DNA of 64,000 bases. Source: Macquaria australasica. Its lineage: Eukaryota > Chordata > Actinopteri > Centrarchiformes > Percichthyidae. Position 1 is the first letter of the stretch; the number at the start of each line of letters is the position of its first letter. Made by a program: the position numbers and the translations under genes. The stretch lies in the NCBI GenBank assembly GCA_005408345.1, contig SEMN01000316.1:124001-188000 (forward strand), in the 5' to 3' direction. The notes under the pieces were generated by a model. It saw only the letters and a list, made by a program, of their open reading frames with translations. It was not told the origin of the DNA and made no database searches. Below, piece after piece: positions 52,424 through 64,000 of this stretch.

Positions 52424-52530
52424 CTAATAAGACATCACTTATAAGGGGTTTAACTAATGGCTTAATTAATGGTTAATAAATCATTAATCAGTGCTTTATA
52501 TCTCCCTTCAACATTACTTGTTTTGTCTTT
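52424..52530. repeat. possible repeat fragment (TTAATAAATCATTAA type)
   Basis: The segment taatggttaataaatcatta followed by atcagtgctttat resembles a fish repeat rich in ggttaataa/ctttataaa words. Only one copy is seen in the window, so the call rests on memory. Confidence 0.3.
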
Positions 52531-52562
52531 AACTAGTTCTTTAATTTATCAAGAAGACTGCA

Positions 52563-52695
52563 AGGGCGCCCTGGTCACCTAGAGGTTAAGGCGCCAACTG
52601 TGAACTGCAACTTCCTGTCATGTTCCTGCTGTCGTCTATCCAATAATAGCATCAAATGGCCCAATACAGAATATTAAAAAGGAGAAAAAAAGAAG
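52563..52695 (+). repeat. tRNA-derived SINE, internally deleted
   Basis: The head gggcgccctggtcacctaga followed by ggttaaggcgcc resembles a tRNA A box. Next comes acttcctgtcatgttcctgc, resembling the CTTTGCTGCATGTCATTCC part of a common perciform SINE. The tail has CCAATAAT, CAAATGGCCCAA and an A-rich end. The usual B box is missing, so it is an old deleted copy. Confidence 0.5.
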
Positions 52696-54579
52696 ACCCT
52701 GAGCCTTCAACTCGGGCCAAATGTTGTTCTCATCTATCTCATCTATAAAGCAAAAATGATGAAGACGAATTACTAACCATGAGCAAAGCCATTAAAAAGC
52801 ATTAAAATGTATGCCTTATCACCAAGAAATTCACAGCACAAGCAACATCTAATACTTTCATGACTTCAATTTATGACCTTAGTGTAGGCTGACCATTTCC
52901 TGCGCCTCAGCATGCTTCGAGGCACAGCCGGGCCTTGTTTGTTTCAGAGGGCGAGGACGATGATGCGCAGAGCATGATGGTATATATCTCAGTCACACCA
53001 CTGAAGCATTAGTCCGTGTCACCAAGATTCGTTAAGGGATAATAGGGACATCTGCAGTGGGTATTAACAGATATTAGGCTTTAATATCTTGGGACAGTGG
53101 GTGGATCAAGAATATGAAATAAAACGGTAACATCTTGATCATAAATCCCTTGTCCAAATGCACCGTTGCAAGTATGCTTTTTCCAGCCTGTTTGCAACAT
53201 AAACAGTTCCGTTTGTGTTGAGGTGCTGAGTGGACCCAAGATTTAGGTGAGCTGAGGGAATCCTGTGATTCAGTGTCAGGACAGGCCACTGTGCCCATGC
53301 AGCCCGTAACACGTTTATGACACTCAAGAGGAGAAAAAAACATATGGTATACATGTTAGGAAGGTTTGCAGAGCGCGGCTAAACGAGGGATGATCTCTCT
53401 TTTTCCACGCTTTGATGGTAAGTGGCTGTTAACCACGTCCCACCTTTGGGATAAATGACATTATCAGCTACTTTTCTGGTACTTTTTTGAGGGCAATCTG
53501 CTTTTCATCACTTATGACAGAAACCTAGAGCATATTTTCCAGACTCAGCTCACTCCCCAATCCTTTATATTGACATCCGATGAATGAAGTAACGTATTTT
53601 GGGGTTTTTAATTGCTTGATGTTTGATTACTCTACACAAGAGACTCTTACGAAACATTAGCTGTCATTTGGCTGGAGCGGAGCACCTCAAGATTCCTGAA
53701 AAACCACATCGTTCCTGTAAGATTCATACAGTATGTGCTAAGCAAACAAACACTTTCCTCTCTTCAATTCAGAAACAATTTACTGCTTCATATGATTTGT
53801 GCCATGTCAACCAGCCTTCTCTCTCTTCTCTCGTCTGTGACTATATGACGTTGCCAAAGATCCCCCTCAACTCAGCTCATCTCTGTGCTCATCTCTTCTC
53901 ATATCCACAGTCCTTTAAAGCAAAGCTCCAAAGACAATGAAATATTGTGCAGATCTGATTGAAAACAGCTTTCACAATGTGAAACTAGCAATCTCTCAGA
54001 CTTATGTCATTCCAGTTTTAAAATAGGCTGTTTGAAACATCACGGTAATTTGATTAAAATGGATTGACAGCCCGGTGAGTTACTGTCAGTACGCCAGTGG
54101 GAAAAGAGTGTTTTTGATTTCTCCTGAGGAGAATCCTTCACCTCCCCAGCAGTTCTTTTAATATAAGCGCAGCGCCTTTCATCTGCTCCTCCAAGCTCCA
54201 AGGCTCTTAATGCGTTGCAGATCCTTTTCAGCTCTGACAATATTTTATCATCATCTTTTTAGTGGCTTTCTGGGTTGTGTTTCAATTAATCTTATGTAAA
54301 AGCAAACATGTAACTCTTTGTTTTAAACAAAGTCAGCCTAATGTTTGATCATGAATGGCTCATATGTGGAAAAATAATGCCATAAGGAAACTGCATAATT
54401 TCAGATCATAGTGTCTATATGTTAAGCTCTGATCACACTAATACACTATATATTTAATACCATTATCCAGCTGATGAAACACTTTTAAAATATGAAGCTC
54501 CATGAATGCATTTTACAACCTTATAACTATATTTTTCAGTATTGTGGAGACACCACATTCACCAGTGAACTGCTGCTTC

Positions 54580-54919
54580 TACATTTTGGGAAATATGCTT
54601 ATTCACTTTCTTGCCGAGAGATCGATACCTTTCATGACTGTACGCTAAATTTGAAGCTACTGCCAGCAGCCAATTAGCTTAGCATAAAGACTGGACATGT
54701 CCCCCCTGTGAAACCACAATTTTGTTACCTTAGGACAGAGCGAGGCTAGCTGTTTCCCCCTGTTTTCAGTTTTTGTGCTAAGCTAAGCTAACCATCTCCT
54801 GGCTGTAGCTTCATATTTAGTGTACACATAAGACATAAGAGTGGTATCAAACCTCTCATCTAACTCTCTGCGTGAAAGTGAATAGGCATGTTTCCCAAAA
54901 GGTCAAACTATTCCTTTAA
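54580..54919. mobile_element. palindromic element, copy 3
   Basis: The left arm has ttttgggaaatatgcttatt, then cactttcttgcc, gaagctactgccagcagcca and attagcttagcataaagact. The right arm has the inverse: gctagctgtttccccctgtt, gtgctaagctaagctaa and gtagcttcatatt, ending aaactattcctttaa. The outermost left terminus is missing. The right end carries TTAA, as in copy 1. Confidence 0.7.
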
Positions 54920-57900
54920 TCAAAGCAGCAGTATTTAATTAATGCAGTGTTTCAGCACTCTCACTGGTCGTTCATCCCCTTGCTGTGTTTCTATAAATCC
55001 CTCTATGGTTTTCTTATGTTCATAAGAGTCAATCAACCATTTGCTGCAGGGCACAACACTCTGATCCTTGATTAACCCAATTAGTGTGACCAAATCAAGA
55101 GCAGGAAGCTACAATATGTAAAGATAATACAAAAAGCAAACAATAAATTAACTAACCACTGTAGTGGTTGCTGTAAAATCCCTCTTGTAGTCCTCTGGCC
55201 TCGCTGCACGATCTGTCTTTCATAGACGACCAGTGCTGCTGACTGCCAAGAATAGCACTCTGGCTGATGTGTCTGGCTCTTGTTAGCGGAGGATAGGTTT
55301 GTGTCAAGCACAGCTTCTCTGCAGGCTGAGCCATGTTGTTGTTGTGGTTAAAAAAGATCATGGGACTGTTGTGTGCAATCGCTCACTGACAGAGATGTTG
55401 GGGCTGCTAAATGACACACCTCCAATCAACTGATCCTCTGCCAGTGTGAGTCATCTTTTTCTCATGGCAAAGGCCTGATAGAAAGTCTTTGAACAGGTGT
55501 CCAAAGCTGTTGTTTTTCTTTCTCATCACTCTTTTTTTTTTTTTTTTTTACATTACTGTATGTGTGTATCTGATCCCATCTCAGTCCACCCCTCCCACTC
55601 TCACACGCTCACCCACACACTCACTCTCTATTGCTTTCTCTTGCTCTTTTCATACAAAAGAAATTGTGTTAGCCTCTGGCATTTATCAAGGATGAAATGT
55701 GTTCAGAGCGAGAAAGTTCCTTTGAATTTGAGCCTATTCAACATACTTTATGAGAAAATATTGAATTGAGTTAAACTTTCATACCGGGTACATTTTTTCA
55801 CAAGAAAAGGGGATTATATTTCTTTATAGCAATTTTTCTGCTGTATTCCGATCCTCTTTCAATTGACTAAAACTTCTTATGAATTTCTCCTCTCTTGAAG
55901 GTCTGCCAGCTATTGAAGAGCTGTTTTTAATTGACTCATTGTCCACATGGTCAGTGTATTCACGGGTATTGCCACGGGCAGAATATCTTCTCATCAGAAG
56001 CTGCTGTTGGTTGAACATCTCAGATCTGAGGCCAGTAATAGAATAGATAGGGTTTTGATTGATGTTTAGAGGAAGTCCCTTTCCTATTTAAATATTCATG
56101 GGCCTGTAGCCTGCAGGGGTGAGACAGGAATCCAAAGCAAACCTGTGCACAACAATAGCAGCTCAGAGTTCCTCCTGTCTGCTTCTCATTACAGTAAATG
56201 GACTCTCAGAGTTACCATCCCTCCTGCATTCCTGCTCTCCTCTCCGCTGGGCTCCACGTAACTGAGGGTATTTGGCCTCTGAAGCTAAATGCATGGAATG
56301 AAAAGACAAATTTCCCATCGTCTCACTGTATTAATAAATAAAGATCCCCAGAAACATGAATGACAGAGTGTCAAGGCATGGGAAAGCATAACTAGATTCA
56401 TATTTATCCGGATTTAACTGGCTGCTATGCTTCATTTTCTTGCAGAGCGCAGATTGAAAGTGACATTGAAATGCTACTTTGTTTGAAACATGCAACTCAT
56501 ATTACAGGTGTTGCCTTTGGCGCCATGTCTCCACTCCTAATGCACTCATGGTCTTTCACTCCCACCAAATCCCACTTGAAATGTGTCAATCACAACAGGC
56601 CTGTTGCTACGACATCACAGACTGTCGTGGACTCCCCAGCCTGCTGTGCCAAAATGATCCCAAACCATAAAACATGTGCAAGAAAGCAGCAATATGCGTG
56701 ATTAGTCTGTGGCTTTTCACTCTTGGAACAAAGCCCCTGTATGATAATACGGGAGGAATGCCTTTTATTCTGCATGTCAAGTGGCTTTGAACAATTATTT
56801 TAGTCCGCATTAGCATGTGATGACATCCAAACCATTAACAGCCGCTTGAAAGCTAAATGTAAACTAAGACAGATAAAGTAGCCGGAGATCAGACAGTAAT
56901 ATCCAGCAGGTGTCCTGCAAAATAAGGTGCTGCTTCAAGGTGGTGGTGGTTCATTAGCAAAACACCTTATCTTCTCATACTAAGCAAACTCAGTAGAAAT
57001 TACCAGAGTTAAAATTCCAAACTTGATCCTAGCGCTCAAAAACAACCATTTTGAAGACATGAATCATTAGAAGTGGTGAAAGCTGCCAACAAACCAAGAA
57101 TGTAACCTTTTCCAAGGAAACACCTCCTGACCGGAGTAAAAATGATGCCTCGTTAGTGTCATAAAATCCCACCACAATGTCAGGTATAGAATCCTGGATG
57201 CCTTGAGTATTTTAATTGCTCGTATGACCTGGGTCTCTGTTTGACTGTCAGCTTACAGCAGTGTAAAAATCCACCACAGCCTTGCAAGACACTGAAAAGA
57301 AAAAAAGAAAAAAAAGCCTGTTGGAAATAAATTCACCCACTTATAAGCCAACAAACACAGACACAATCTGGGTTGGAGTGAGTGCAGCCCTCTTTGGGAA
57401 AACAAAGGGCCATGAATTGTCTGCAAAAGTGTTTTCTGCATGGAAAAATATCCCCTTTCTTTCCACAAACACATTTTCAATCGAGGATTTAATTAAGCGA
57501 GTGTGAGAGTTTGTTTGAGGAGTACCGGGAAAGCAGCACAATAATAAAGGCACTGTTATAGAGCCAGAGAGTCAAACAGCATGCTGCTAAATACACAGCT
57601 CACATTTCTGTCGTCTAATTTTTTTGCCATCGTGTGTAATTTGTCTACACATTTTAATTTATGAGGTCTGTAGGTATGAAGCCAGCACATTCCTCCCTGG
57701 TGTTGATGCTAAGGGATAATGCTTGGCCATGGGAAATAAAGATCCCTAAGTAGAATCAAATATTATGTTTTATTGCTTTTTTGGTTGTGTGGATTTTCTT
57801 CTATTAATTTTGATAGAGAACGCTTTTTGAAAATATTTAATTATCAAGTGATACCCTGACAAATATCTTATATAATATGTTCTTTTCTATGTCTAGTAGT

Positions 57901-60035
57901 TGCTCATAGGACAAGTAAGCTCAGTGAAATATGTCAGTTGATTCCCAGCAGTGCCTTTGAAGTGAGACACAAAGTGGAATGAAGCATAATATCCCCAGGG
58001 TCCCATTTAGTATTTGGGAAAATAAACATTTGCCAAGCCCGATCTTGTGTGACTGACTCTGTACGTATAGGTCTGGGAAAAGAGCCAGTATTATTTCTAC
58101 AATATAATTAAAATGGTAGGTATTCAGGAGATGAGTTGCTCCTTGAGGAGTAGTGATGATTTCATTATTCAGTCTTGTCGACTGCAGAGAGACACTGTAG
58201 AGACTATACTACAGCAGAGTGAGTAACACAGACGCACAGATTGAAATAAACACTAGGTTACTTTAAACAAACATCATACTTTGATGGATTTCTTCTATTC
58301 TTCTTCTTTTTTATGTTATACTGTCGATGTTTTTCTTCAATTTTATGAATGGAAAATAGAAAAGCATTCTCATATTCAAAGCATACGTTGTTATAAACCC
58401 CGATGTTATTCTGTAATTAGGTAGAATTTGAGAAAAGAATCACCCCAAGGTCCATTAAATAGCTGTTTTGGAGCTTTCAATCATATCATATGATCTTCAT
58501 CAGCAGATGGAGTTTTTCCCCAGTTGTCATGCAATTGCAGCTGTTCATATTTCCATTTTTTTCCACTGGAATATAATTAGAATAGGAGGTGTGTGTATGG
58601 AGGAATGCTCAGAAATAATGCATCATAAAAAGACATGTCATTTTTCTTGGGTTGGGTAGGAAGCATTAGGATAATTCAATTTTATCACTAAATGCAGATC
58701 TGAAGGGAAGCAGATGAAGTAAGGCATAGTTGAGCTTTAAGAACTGACTCATCAAAGCTTATCTGTGACTTTTTAATGACAAACTTGCTTCTTGGCATTT
58801 ATTTAGAGGTCCAATCCAAGAAAGGGAAAATAAAAATCTTTCTTATGACTGAGCACATATGTTTTTTTTATCCTTTTCCAAAGCCCACACTTCAACCACT
58901 CATAATATCCCTGCTAAATGTCCTGATTTATTACATCTTCAAATTTCACAATCTGGGGACAAATTGGTCTCCTCAAAAATGCATGAACATGGCTAAGAAG
59001 CCCCATATTAGATGAAAATGCATTCCTGATGTTGCAACATGAGAGAATGCGGGCATGGTCGTGTCACTGTGGATTAAAGGAGATGCCATGTTTTATGACC
59101 TGCAATACTGTTACTAATTTGGGGACACTTGATACGGTGCATTTCATTAGAGGGAGACACAAACACAGAAAGCCACAGTGCTGTTTCTCTCTGCCCCGTC
59201 GCTGAGCTCAAGGTGACAGAGACACATGGCCCACAGGGTGGTTGGGTTAAGCATCTCTTCTAACAAGAGGAACAAAAGCATTGCGAAGCGGAACAGGCCG
59301 TCATGCCAAAACACTCATAAAGAGGCATGAACTGGCAAGTCCCCCATCTCCACATCTTGAGAAATAATCACTCCCTTCTGGATGTGTTTATGAGGGCAGA
59401 GGGGCCTGTGCTATGACGCCTGTACAATATACTGAGGAAGAAGCACACAATGCAGCTGATCTGAGCCTTGGACTCTCGCAAAAGGGCATGCCTGAAGTGA
59501 CACTTTGCTTTCGTCATTTTCTAAACGACAGACATGCTTTCTGCTGTGGATCTATCGCAGAGATCGTGGCGTTTGAAATTCAACAGAGCTGAATGCAAAA
59601 CTGATTCAGTAAGTCATTGTAAAGATGACATATCTATCTGTGACCACACACAAAAAAACAAAACAAAACATCACGCCTTGTTTCACTTTACAGCTACGGC
59701 TTTATAATCCTAGGTGTTCTCCACATGTGCTTCAGATCAAATCATAAAAGTCAGGCATACGTTCACTTTTGCAAGAAAATCATTTATCCTAGCACGAGCT
59801 TATATAAGGTTTGCAGTAAAAAAGAATATTTGTCCCTTGGCACAGAGCTATTGTAAAGTCCGAGGAAAGAGAGAGTAGAGCTGAGTCCAGCTCCTCTGTG
59901 ACTACAACACCATCCAGTGAAAAGCTCTTTCTGATTCAAACGAATGGAGCCAAGGTCGGGGCCAAGAAGTCTGGACACAACGCAGCAAGCAATCACCTCT
60001 CAGAGCAGCACTGAACACATGTTTTTGTGAGAGAC

Positions 60036-60516
60036 CAGGGGCGGGTTTAGAAACTTTTGAATGGAGGAGCCGGGCTGGGGTACAGTTTTAAAGAAGGGGG
60101 GCACATTTGTAAAATGAGTAAAAGTGTGTGAAGACTCAAATCGTCTGGGTCGTTTTGTGTCTCTTTGTGGTTACATCTCTTTGGTCTCTTTATGTCTCTT
60201 TTTAGTCGATTTGCATCTCTTTAGTCATTTTATGTCTCTTTTTAGTTATTTTGCGTCTTGTTTTGTGTCTCTTTGTGGCGGTTTTGTGTTTCTTTGTAGT
60301 TGTTTGATTAACTTTCCAACAAGAATATGTTAACAGTCACTTCATACAGAGGTTCTGGCCCTGGGCCTGTACCCAGTAGGCCCATTCAGTCATCCATCCA
60401 TGAAACTAATAAGCCAACTGCCTATCACCTTCTGACTCTGGTAAGGGGGGGGCGTGGAGGGTCAAACAGATTTCGGGGGTGGGCCACCCCTTACCACCCC
60501 TCTGGCACCGCCCCTG
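60036..60516. mobile_element. hAT-like non-autonomous element with 8-bp target duplication
   Basis: The termini are inverted repeats beginning CAGGGGCGG: left CAGGGGCGGGTTTAGA, right end CCGCCCCTG, reverse complement CAGGGGCGGTGCCAGA. Flanks are tgagagac (60028-60035) and tgagacac (60517-60524), seven of eight identical. CAGxG termini with 8-bp duplications are typical of hAT transposons (established). There is no transposase ORF in 481 bp. Confidence 0.75.
60153..60306 (+). repeat. minisatellite inside the hAT-like element
   Basis: About eight degenerate units of roughly 19 bp with consensus ttttgtgtctctttgtagt. They differ by point changes and small indels. The array accounts for about a third of the host element. 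Confidence 0.75.
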
Positions 60517-63040
60517 TGAGACACAGCAGGACAGCACCATAGGATGTCAGGAAGAAAACCACAATCTGTTGACGTTATATTGTAATTATGTGGAAGCAGA
60601 TTTTAAAAGCATGACACATTGTAAGACAAGAAAGATGCAGAAAAATACTTCAGTGGGTATGAGGTATGTCATGTGAGCAGCAGACTGTTTAGGGTGGATT
60701 TATGCCCCAGTGGAGGTTTAAATAATTCCATGTCAAATCTAGGGATATGTATATTTTGTCCACCCATTTTAAAGCAGCCCTTTCAAGCTGGATATGGTGA
60801 GAACACATGACATGCAGAGGATTTGCTATTCCCTTTCATGATTGCTGTGGAATTGTTTCTGTCTAAGCTTTGCGAACCTCTGAGGACGTCTGGGGGAAGC
60901 CAGGCATGTGTTTGTTTGTCAGGAGCCCATTTATAATAGATCCATATTTCAAAACAAAGGCAAACCATCAAAGTGTTTATCTTAATCATTACATCCTACT
61001 CAGTGCAGCGTTTTTGAGTTATGTTACAATGAGGAAATTAGCTTTAAAACATGAAACAACAAAAGAAACTTTAGGATTTAGTGATACTTGATATGGTGGA
61101 ATATGAATTAGCATCCATTTAGTGGATAGTTGGTTCATAATAACAAATATGCCTGGTTTGTCTGAACCCACTCAGTTTGTACACATTTTAAAATCTTTTT
61201 TAAGCCACTGTACATGATATGATGGTTACCTTATGATTTATATTTCTTCCAGTCTGATTTGCATGTGGAGGAGGAGAATTCCTCTGAGAATCTGCTCAGG
61301 AGAGTTGCATCAAACTTCTTCTCTGGATAGACGAAGAGGGCTTTATGTGTCTCTGCAAGCTTGTTAAAAAGCAAAGGAGAATGTCAAGGAAAGGAACACG
61401 TGGATATACCATTCCCAGTGGAACGGCCCAGACTTTAAGAGAGAAATCTGCACCGATTCTTTTTTTCCTGAACGGCTTTTGCTATCAATATATTTTATTA
61501 AATATGAAAAGTTCACTAACAAACTGGGCCAGTGACCTGAAATCTCATAAAATGTTCCTGGAACGCAACTCGGAAGTGAAATGAAAGTGCGTTTGTTAAT
61601 GCTGGTTCTGAGTCTGCGCTATTGTTCATGGTGTCACTGACATTTGCTACCTCTGAATTGGTACCCAACCAAAGTTAAGATTATGATTTGTTTCCTACAA
61701 ATGACCTTAGTGTAGTATATTGTAAGTAAGTAAGGCTGTTACAAATAGATCTTCCACGTAAGCCAAAGCTACGCAAGTGGAGCAACAGCACAGCCCAGAT
61801 ACTGAAGAGCAACTGAGGCAGGAGGCCACAGTATGTACTGTAATGGAATCCAGATCATGACCTATTTTTGTTTAGATTCACTTTCGTTTGCATGTCATGT
61901 CTAAAGCGGTTTCTCTGCTGACATTTACAAGGCCTGTGATAAATGTGAATAGCTGTTGCAGGCCTCATCTTGTCACATGAAGGGTAGCTGGGTAGGGCAT
62001 AATGTCAGCCTGTCCAGCGTGTGCACCAACCACAGAGCATCCTGACAGGTCCACGTTGCAAACTTGGTGACATGACATCCGGACCTCAAGCTCCAGCTGC
62101 CTTGTAGCACCACGGGACTACTTCCTCTAATTAGTTTCTTCATTTATCAGTCAGACCCTTCACCACATGCCGTTGATGTACAGTGATCCAGAAACCAAGA
62201 GCGCTCCTTTGATATGGAAACAACACAATTCGTCACCTTCTCTGCTTCCCATCACAACTCGGACAAATGACATTGATTGTAATGATTGGCCATGTGAAGG
62301 TGCTCCCTCGAGTTACTTCTGATTTGACTTTAATCTGAATCTAAAGGTGTGATCACAAACAGGCCAAGAATCAGCAGAGCATTTCACATGAATATCTCTG
62401 GAACTCATTTCTCTCAGCGTCTGTACCTCGCTGTGAGGTGCGGATGGGAAACGAGAGACAACGCTGTAGTGGCTACAGCTGAGAGTAGATCTGTCACTCT
62501 GCCAGCTGTCCTCTCTACATCCCTCCTCTGGCTTGGATGAGAGCTTTAACCTGGAGGCAAGGCAGCAGCAAACATATGCAAGTAATCTGTATAGGATAAA
62601 TAACAGGATGATCTTATGACAGTCAGTGCAGCTCCTCTGGGCTTTGTTGTTGGCTTAGAAGAGGCAGCTCTCTGGAGGCAACAGTGCCAGGCTTCTAGCT
62701 GTCACCCTGGAGACCTGGAGCCTGTTGCTCCAGTTCTTTACAAGTTCAAAATTAGCATTGTTGTAACTTGGGGATTTATGCTTCACTAAATTGAAACGGG
62801 TTGCATCATACAAACTAGTTTTTATGTAGATATTAGATGTTACTAAATATTTAGACCCACTAACTGCCTGGTGTTGCGTGGCTAACTCAACCAAGTGACA
62901 AAGCTAACATTGGCTTGTTAATATATGATGTTTGTAAAGTGCAGAGTAACGGAGGTAATGTGGAATATGACCCAACGCTTGATAAATACTGTTTAATAAT
63001 GATGTGAATGGGGAATATTTTAAATTACTTTTTATATATA

Positions 63041-63067
63041 CCCCCCCCCCCCCCCCAAAAAAAAAAA
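63041..63067. repeat. C16-A11 homopolymer junction
   Basis: A run of sixteen C followed directly by eleven A. Length is probably unreliable in the assembly. Confidence 0.9.
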
Positions 63068-64000
63068 CTGTAATTTTTGGAGGCTATGCTACAGCTTGTA
63101 ATGCTAGAATGACCTCCTGTTTACATAGTTGATTGCTTTTGATTGGACAGCGCTACAGTAGTTTCCTAGTGGCCGATTTACGCTAAGTCCTTTAAATGGG
63201 GTAACCTGATTTAGTAAATCACTAGTTTTGGAACTAGCTAGTTGTTACTAAGAACTAAGGAAATTACACACCCTTTGGAGCATCAGGGGCATTGGAGAGG
63301 AGAGACATAAATCTACAAAAAAGGTCTATATATCAATACAAGGTTTTTCCACACTCATCTTTTACATTCTGTATAACTACACTTTCTTCAGTGAGTCTTA
63401 GTTTGGTGGTCACAAAAGTAAGGTCAAGGAAGGAGGACTATGGGAACAACGTGATCAAGAGGTCCTTTATTGAACAAAGGGCAAAATCTGGGTGTGAAAA
63501 TTCTCACACAGTTAAACATGACTTCAGATTCACACACCACACATGTGAAGGGCGGGGAACTATTTGGGAAATGTCTAACAGCGTGCGAGTAACGGATCAT
63601 AAACTTTTGCGTCTGTAGCAGCATTTTTTTCTCTCTCTTTTATTTGATGTTTGATGATTCATGATATTGGAGAACTCATATAGTGGAACCAAACAGCTTT
63701 ATGAATGTTTTTTGTTTCACCCAGTGATTCAACTGAAATATCTAAGCCTAACAAAAATCTCCTGAAAAGATAAACCCCAACACCAGATCGATCATTCTCG
63801 TCACCATGTCCGATCATCTTGCCAGTGCAGGTAAAGATTATGGATCTGCTCATTTCCTCTATTTGAGCCAAAGAGCAGATGGATTGCACATTAAAAGACT
63901 TCAGACGTGCCAATGGCCAATTTTAAAGGCAAAAAAAAAGTGGGATAGAGGCGACATCCTTTCAGGAAGGAGAAAGATTTAAAATGGCATGATTTTCCCA

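Larger units (their letters stand above)
46000..63999. other. downstream gene-poor region (18 kb)
   Basis: No ORF exceeds about 110 codons and none is recognisable. The individual repeats, the hairpin and the tandem duplication are listed separately. Elsewhere I see only AT-rich non-coding DNA. In human the gene neighbours include FAM9, TBL1X and GPR143 (remembered); no exon of any neighbour is recognisable here. Confidence 0.6.

Overview
The window looks like genomic DNA from a bony fish, probably a percomorph. It is AT-rich vertebrate sequence with long introns, abundant TG and GATA microsatellites, an assembly gap, and several interspersed repeats typical of perch-like fish. I find no bacterial, viral or organellar coding sequence. 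The call rests on reading the sequence and on remembered family knowledge; no database search was run.

One protein-coding gene is supported: a complete, intact plus-strand anosmin-1 gene (anos1, formerly kal1, the Kallmann syndrome 1 gene). It runs from the start codon at 5749 to the stop at 44853-44855 in 14 coding exons. Their lengths sum to 2022 nt, giving 673 residues, close to the 680 of human anosmin-1. Every intron is GT-AG and the frame is preserved throughout. Domain order is signal peptide, ten-cysteine region, WAP four-disulphide core, four fibronectin type III (FNIII) domains and a short histidine-rich basic tail. The protein is a secreted, heparan-sulphate-binding matrix glycoprotein known in vertebrates for roles in FGF receptor signalling, olfactory axon growth and GnRH neuron migration.

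Layout: 1-5580 is upstream intergenic DNA with microsatellites; about 5600-5748 is the likely promoter and 5'UTR (CCAAT, E-box, TATA-like); 5749-44855 is the coding gene, with large introns 1 (5.8 kb), 2 (13.7 kb) and 4 (4.8 kb); 44856 to about 46000 is the 3'UTR, with a poly(A) signal at 45974; 46000-64000 is gene-poor DNA.

The rest of the structure is repeats. A palindromic element family is present three times, and two other families are present twice each. There is a hAT-like non-autonomous element with 8-bp target duplications and an internal minisatellite, a nested SINE-like insertion, a perfect 159-bp tandem duplication, and a perfect 29-bp inverted repeat just downstream of the gene. 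I did not find an undescribed multi-gene system. The most unusual items are the perfect hairpin, the perfect duplication and the hAT-like element. Whether this is the anos1a or anos1b teleost paralogue cannot be decided here.
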